From Cupriavidus consociatus (GTDB taxonomy: Bacteria; Pseudomonadota; Gammaproteobacteria; Burkholderiales; Burkholderiaceae): a stretch of 64,000 nt of DNA. A model generated the notes under the pieces. The model worked only from the letters and a program-made list of their open reading frames with translations. It was not told where the DNA came from and did not search any database. Positions within the stretch are counted from its first letter, which is position 1; every line of letters starts with the position of its first letter. Location of the stretch: the NCBI RefSeq assembly GCF_017814975.1, contig NZ_JAGIQA010000010.1:124001-188000 (forward strand), given 5' to 3'. A program made the position numbers and the translations under genes. Positions 61,953-64,000 of the stretch are shown one piece after another.

Positions 61953-61996
61953 GGCGTTTAGATCGGCTGAATTGGCTGAAACTTGCCGATTGTTTG

Positions 61997-62166
61997 CTCC
62001 CCTCTCCCGCTAGCGGGAGAGGGGCAGGGGGTGAGGGCAGGCGTTGGCAGGCCTGCAGGGGGTCGATTTGCCGGCAGATCGGGGTCTGGCACCGGGGAGG
62101 CCGCCCGCCCGTTGCAGGCGCCAGCCCTCACCCCCGGCCCCTCTCCCACTGCGCGGGAGAGGGGTG
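61997..62166. repeat. Inverted pair of ~42-base GC-rich repeats
   Basis: Copy A (61997-62039) reads CTCCCCTCTCCCGC-tag-CGGGAGAGGGG followed by CAGGGGGTGAGGGC. Copy B (62124-62166) is its near reverse complement, GCCCTCACCCCCGGCCCCTC then TCCCACTGCGCGGGAGAGGGGTG. Each contains its own hairpin, and the two can also pair with each other across an 84-base spacer. They fill most of the gap between the ferritin-like and ppc genes. They look like a dispersed intergenic palindromic repeat. Confidence 0.75.
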
Positions 62167-62191
62167 CAAACCGGCAGCCTGACCGCGGCCG

Positions 62192-64000
62192 TCACCCCGT
62201 ATTGCGCAACCCCGCCGCCACCCCATTGATCGTCAGGTGGATCCCCCGCCGTACGCGGATATCGTCGCCGTCCTTGCCCGCCCGGTAGCGCTTCAGCAAT
62301 TCCACCTGCAGGTGGTTCAGCGGATCCAGGTAGGCAAAGCGGTTCTTGATCGACCGCGCCAGCAGCGGGTTGTCCGCCAGCCGGTCCTGGTGCCCGGTGA
62401 TCAGCGCCAGCATCTCGCTGGTCAGGTGCCATTCCTTGCTGATGCGGTTGAACACGTTGCGGCGCAGCGCCGCGTCGTCGCACAGCTGCGCGTAGCGCGA
62501 AGCCACCGCCAGGTCGGTCTTGGCTAGCACCATGTCCATGTTGGACAGCAGCGTGGAGAAGAACGGCCAGGTCTTGACCATGCGGCGCAGCGTGGTGACG
62601 GCGGACTTGCGGGCCTTGTCGTCCGGCGCGCGGTCCAGCAGCGCCTTCACCGCGCTGCCGAAGCCGTACCAGCCCGGCAGCAGCAGCCGGCACTGGCCCC
62701 ACGAGAAGCCCCACGGGATCGCCCGCAGGTCTTCGATGCGGCGGTGCTTCTTGTCCATCAGCTTGCGCGACGCCGGGCGCGAACCCAGGTTCAGGTCGGC
62801 GATCTCGGTGATCGGCGTGGTGGCGAAGAAGTAGTCCTTGAAGCCCGGGGTCTCGTAGACCAGGTCGCGGTAGGCCGAGAAGGCGCGGTCGGACAGCTGC
62901 TGCATCACCGCCTCGAACATGTCGAGGTCCTTGGGCGCGTTCTGCTGCGGCAGCAGCGACGCTTCCAGTGTCGCGGCGACCACCGTCTCCAGGTTGCGCC
63001 GGCCGATCTCGGCGTTGGCGAACTTGCTGTTGATGATCTCGCCCTGCTCGGTCAGGCGGATCTGGCCGTTGACCGTGCCCGGCGGCTGCGACAGGATCGC
63101 GTCGTAGGTCGGGCCGCCGCCGCGGCCGACCGTGCCGCCGCGGCCATGGAACAGGCGCAGCTTGACCTTGCGTTCCTCGAACAGCTGCACCAGCGCCAGC
63201 TCGGCCTTGTACAGCTCCCAGTTGGAGGTCAGGAAGCCGCCGTCCTTGTTGGAGTCCGAATAGCCGAGCATCACTTCCTGCTCGACGCCATGGTGAGCGA
63301 TCACCGAATCGAAGCCCGGCAGGTCCAGCAGCGACTGCATGATGCCGGCGGCGTTGCGCAAGTCCTCGATGGTCTCGAACAGCGGGATCACCATCAGTTC
63401 CATGCGCGCCGGGTCGGACTTGCTGCCCAGCGTGCCCTGCAGCATGCCGGACTCCTTCTGCAGCAGCATCACTTCGACCAGGTCCGACAGCGTCTCGGTG
63501 TGCGAGATGATGTAGTTGCGCGCGATGCGCTTGCCGTAGCGCTTGCGCAGCTCGCGCGCGGCGGCAAAGATCGCCAGTTCCTTGCGGGTCTGCTCGGAGT
63601 ACTCATGCCACGGCAGCGTCAGCAGGCGCGGCTGGCGCAGCTCGGCCAGCAGCAGTTCCAGCTTGCGCTGCTCGGGCAGGGCGGCGTAGTCGGCGGCAAT
63701 GCCCGCGGCGGCGAACAGCTCGGCGATGACGGCTTCGTGCACGTCCGACACCTGGCGCATGTCGACCGACGCCAGGTGGAAGCCGAACACGCCGATGGCC
63801 CGCGCCAGCGCGTCGATGCGCGCGCCTGCCAGTGCCTGGCCGTGGTTTTCGCGCAGCGAGTCGATCACCACCTGCACGTCGGCGGCGAAGGCCTCGGCGT
63901 TGTCATAGGGCTCGGCCGGCGCCACCGGGCGGCGCGGCGCGGCATGGCCGGTCAGCGTCTTGCAGGTGGCGGCCAGGCGCGCGTAGATGCCGATCAGCGC
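62192..64000 (-). CDS. ppc: Phosphoenolpyruvate carboxylase, C-terminal part
   Basis: The last ~600 residues of PEP carboxylase, which adds bicarbonate to phosphoenolpyruvate to make oxaloacetate for the TCA cycle. The gene continues beyond the right edge. The active-site region is seen as [32 protein letters not shown] and [17 protein letters not shown] (Lys/Arg-containing catalytic loop), with the regulatory C-terminus ending in the invariant RNTG. The residues for catalysis visible here are intact. Confidence 0.97.
   Translation of the reverse strand, partial: ALIGIYARLAATCKTLTGHAAPRRPVAPAEPYDNAEAFAADVQVVIDSLRENHGQALAGARIDALARAIGVFGFHLASVDMRQVSDVHEAVIAELFAAAGIAADYAALPEQRKLELLLAELRQPRLLTLPWHEYSEQTRKELAIFAAARELRKRYGKRIARNYIISHTETLSDLVEVMLLQKESGMLQGTLGSKSDPARMELMVIPLFETIEDLRNAAGIMQSLLDLPGFDSVIAHHGVEQEVMLGYSDSNKDGGFLTSNWELYKAELALVQLFEERKVKLRLFHGRGGTVGRGGGPTYDAILSQPPGTVNGQIRLTEQGEIINSKFANAEIGRRNLETVVAATLEASLLPQQNAPKDLDMFEAVMQQLSDRAFSAYRDLVYETPGFKDYFFATTPITEIADLNLGSRPASRKLMDKKHRRIEDLRAIPWGFSWGQCRLLLPGWYGFGSAVKALLDRAPDDKARKSAVTTLRRMVKTWPFFSTLLSNMDMVLAKTDLAVASRYAQLCDDAALRRNVFNRISKEWHLTSEMLALITGHQDRLADNPLLARSIKNRFAYLDPLNHLQVELLKRYRAGKDGDDIRVRRGIHLTINGVAAGLRNTG

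Overview
The window is about 64 kb of GC-rich DNA from a beta-proteobacterial chromosome, most like Cupriavidus/Ralstonia (Burkholderiaceae). Pointers are the protein sequences, beta-type gene neighbours (zapA with 6S RNA, metG divergent from apbC), Bug-type solute receptors, DUF3460, DUF3305/DUF3306 and a cytochrome b-linked formate dehydrogenase. It is gene-dense and mostly housekeeping. I saw no insertion sequence, prophage, CRISPR array, tRNA or rRNA. The species call is inference from recall, not a search.

Layout. 1-2.7 kb: the 3' end of lgt, then a leftward M48 peptidase/DUF898 pair. 3.4-9.4 kb: a rightward malonate-utilisation cluster (GntR regulator, malonyl-CoA decarboxylase, Bug receptor, enoyl-CoA hydratase, malonyl-CoA synthetase). 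9.5-12.9 kb: leftward genes for a SIMPL protein, a TSUP permease, an EVE protein, 6S RNA, ZapA and a ZapB-like coiled coil. 13.1-25.5 kb: cobalamin uptake and late-stage B12 assembly. A cobalamin riboswitch leads btuB-btuC-btuD-cobO-cobT-cobS-cobC; cobU-cbiB-cobD-btuF runs leftward; cobQ runs rightward. No corrin-ring genes are present, so the cluster looks like uptake plus completion/salvage.

25.6-39 kb: a PepSY membrane protein, panC, scpA, DUF3460, then tamA-tamB-BamE-like lipoprotein, metG and an OmpA-family lipoprotein. 39.3-51.7 kb: apbC (Fe-S carrier) followed by a membrane-bound molybdenum/tungsten formate dehydrogenase module. That module holds DUF3305, DUF3306, a large polyferredoxin, a TorD-like chaperone, a small Tat protein, FdhA, FdhB, a small lipoprotein, cytochrome b FdhC, a small exported protein and FdhD. 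Together they would mature a periplasmic formate oxidase and pass its electrons through FdhB to FdhC and quinone.

51.8-64 kb: dcd, a PLP-dependent basic amino-acid decarboxylase with a strongly structured leader, a FitAB-like toxin-antitoxin pair, a two-gene TRAP permease without its receptor, argH, an anti-sigma/ECF sigma pair beside a ferritin-like exported protein, and most of ppc. Strong intrinsic terminators separate many blocks. The items most worth a second look are the formate dehydrogenase accessory genes, the hairpin leader before the decarboxylase, the lipoprotein joined to tamAB, and several near-perfect palindromes at promoters.
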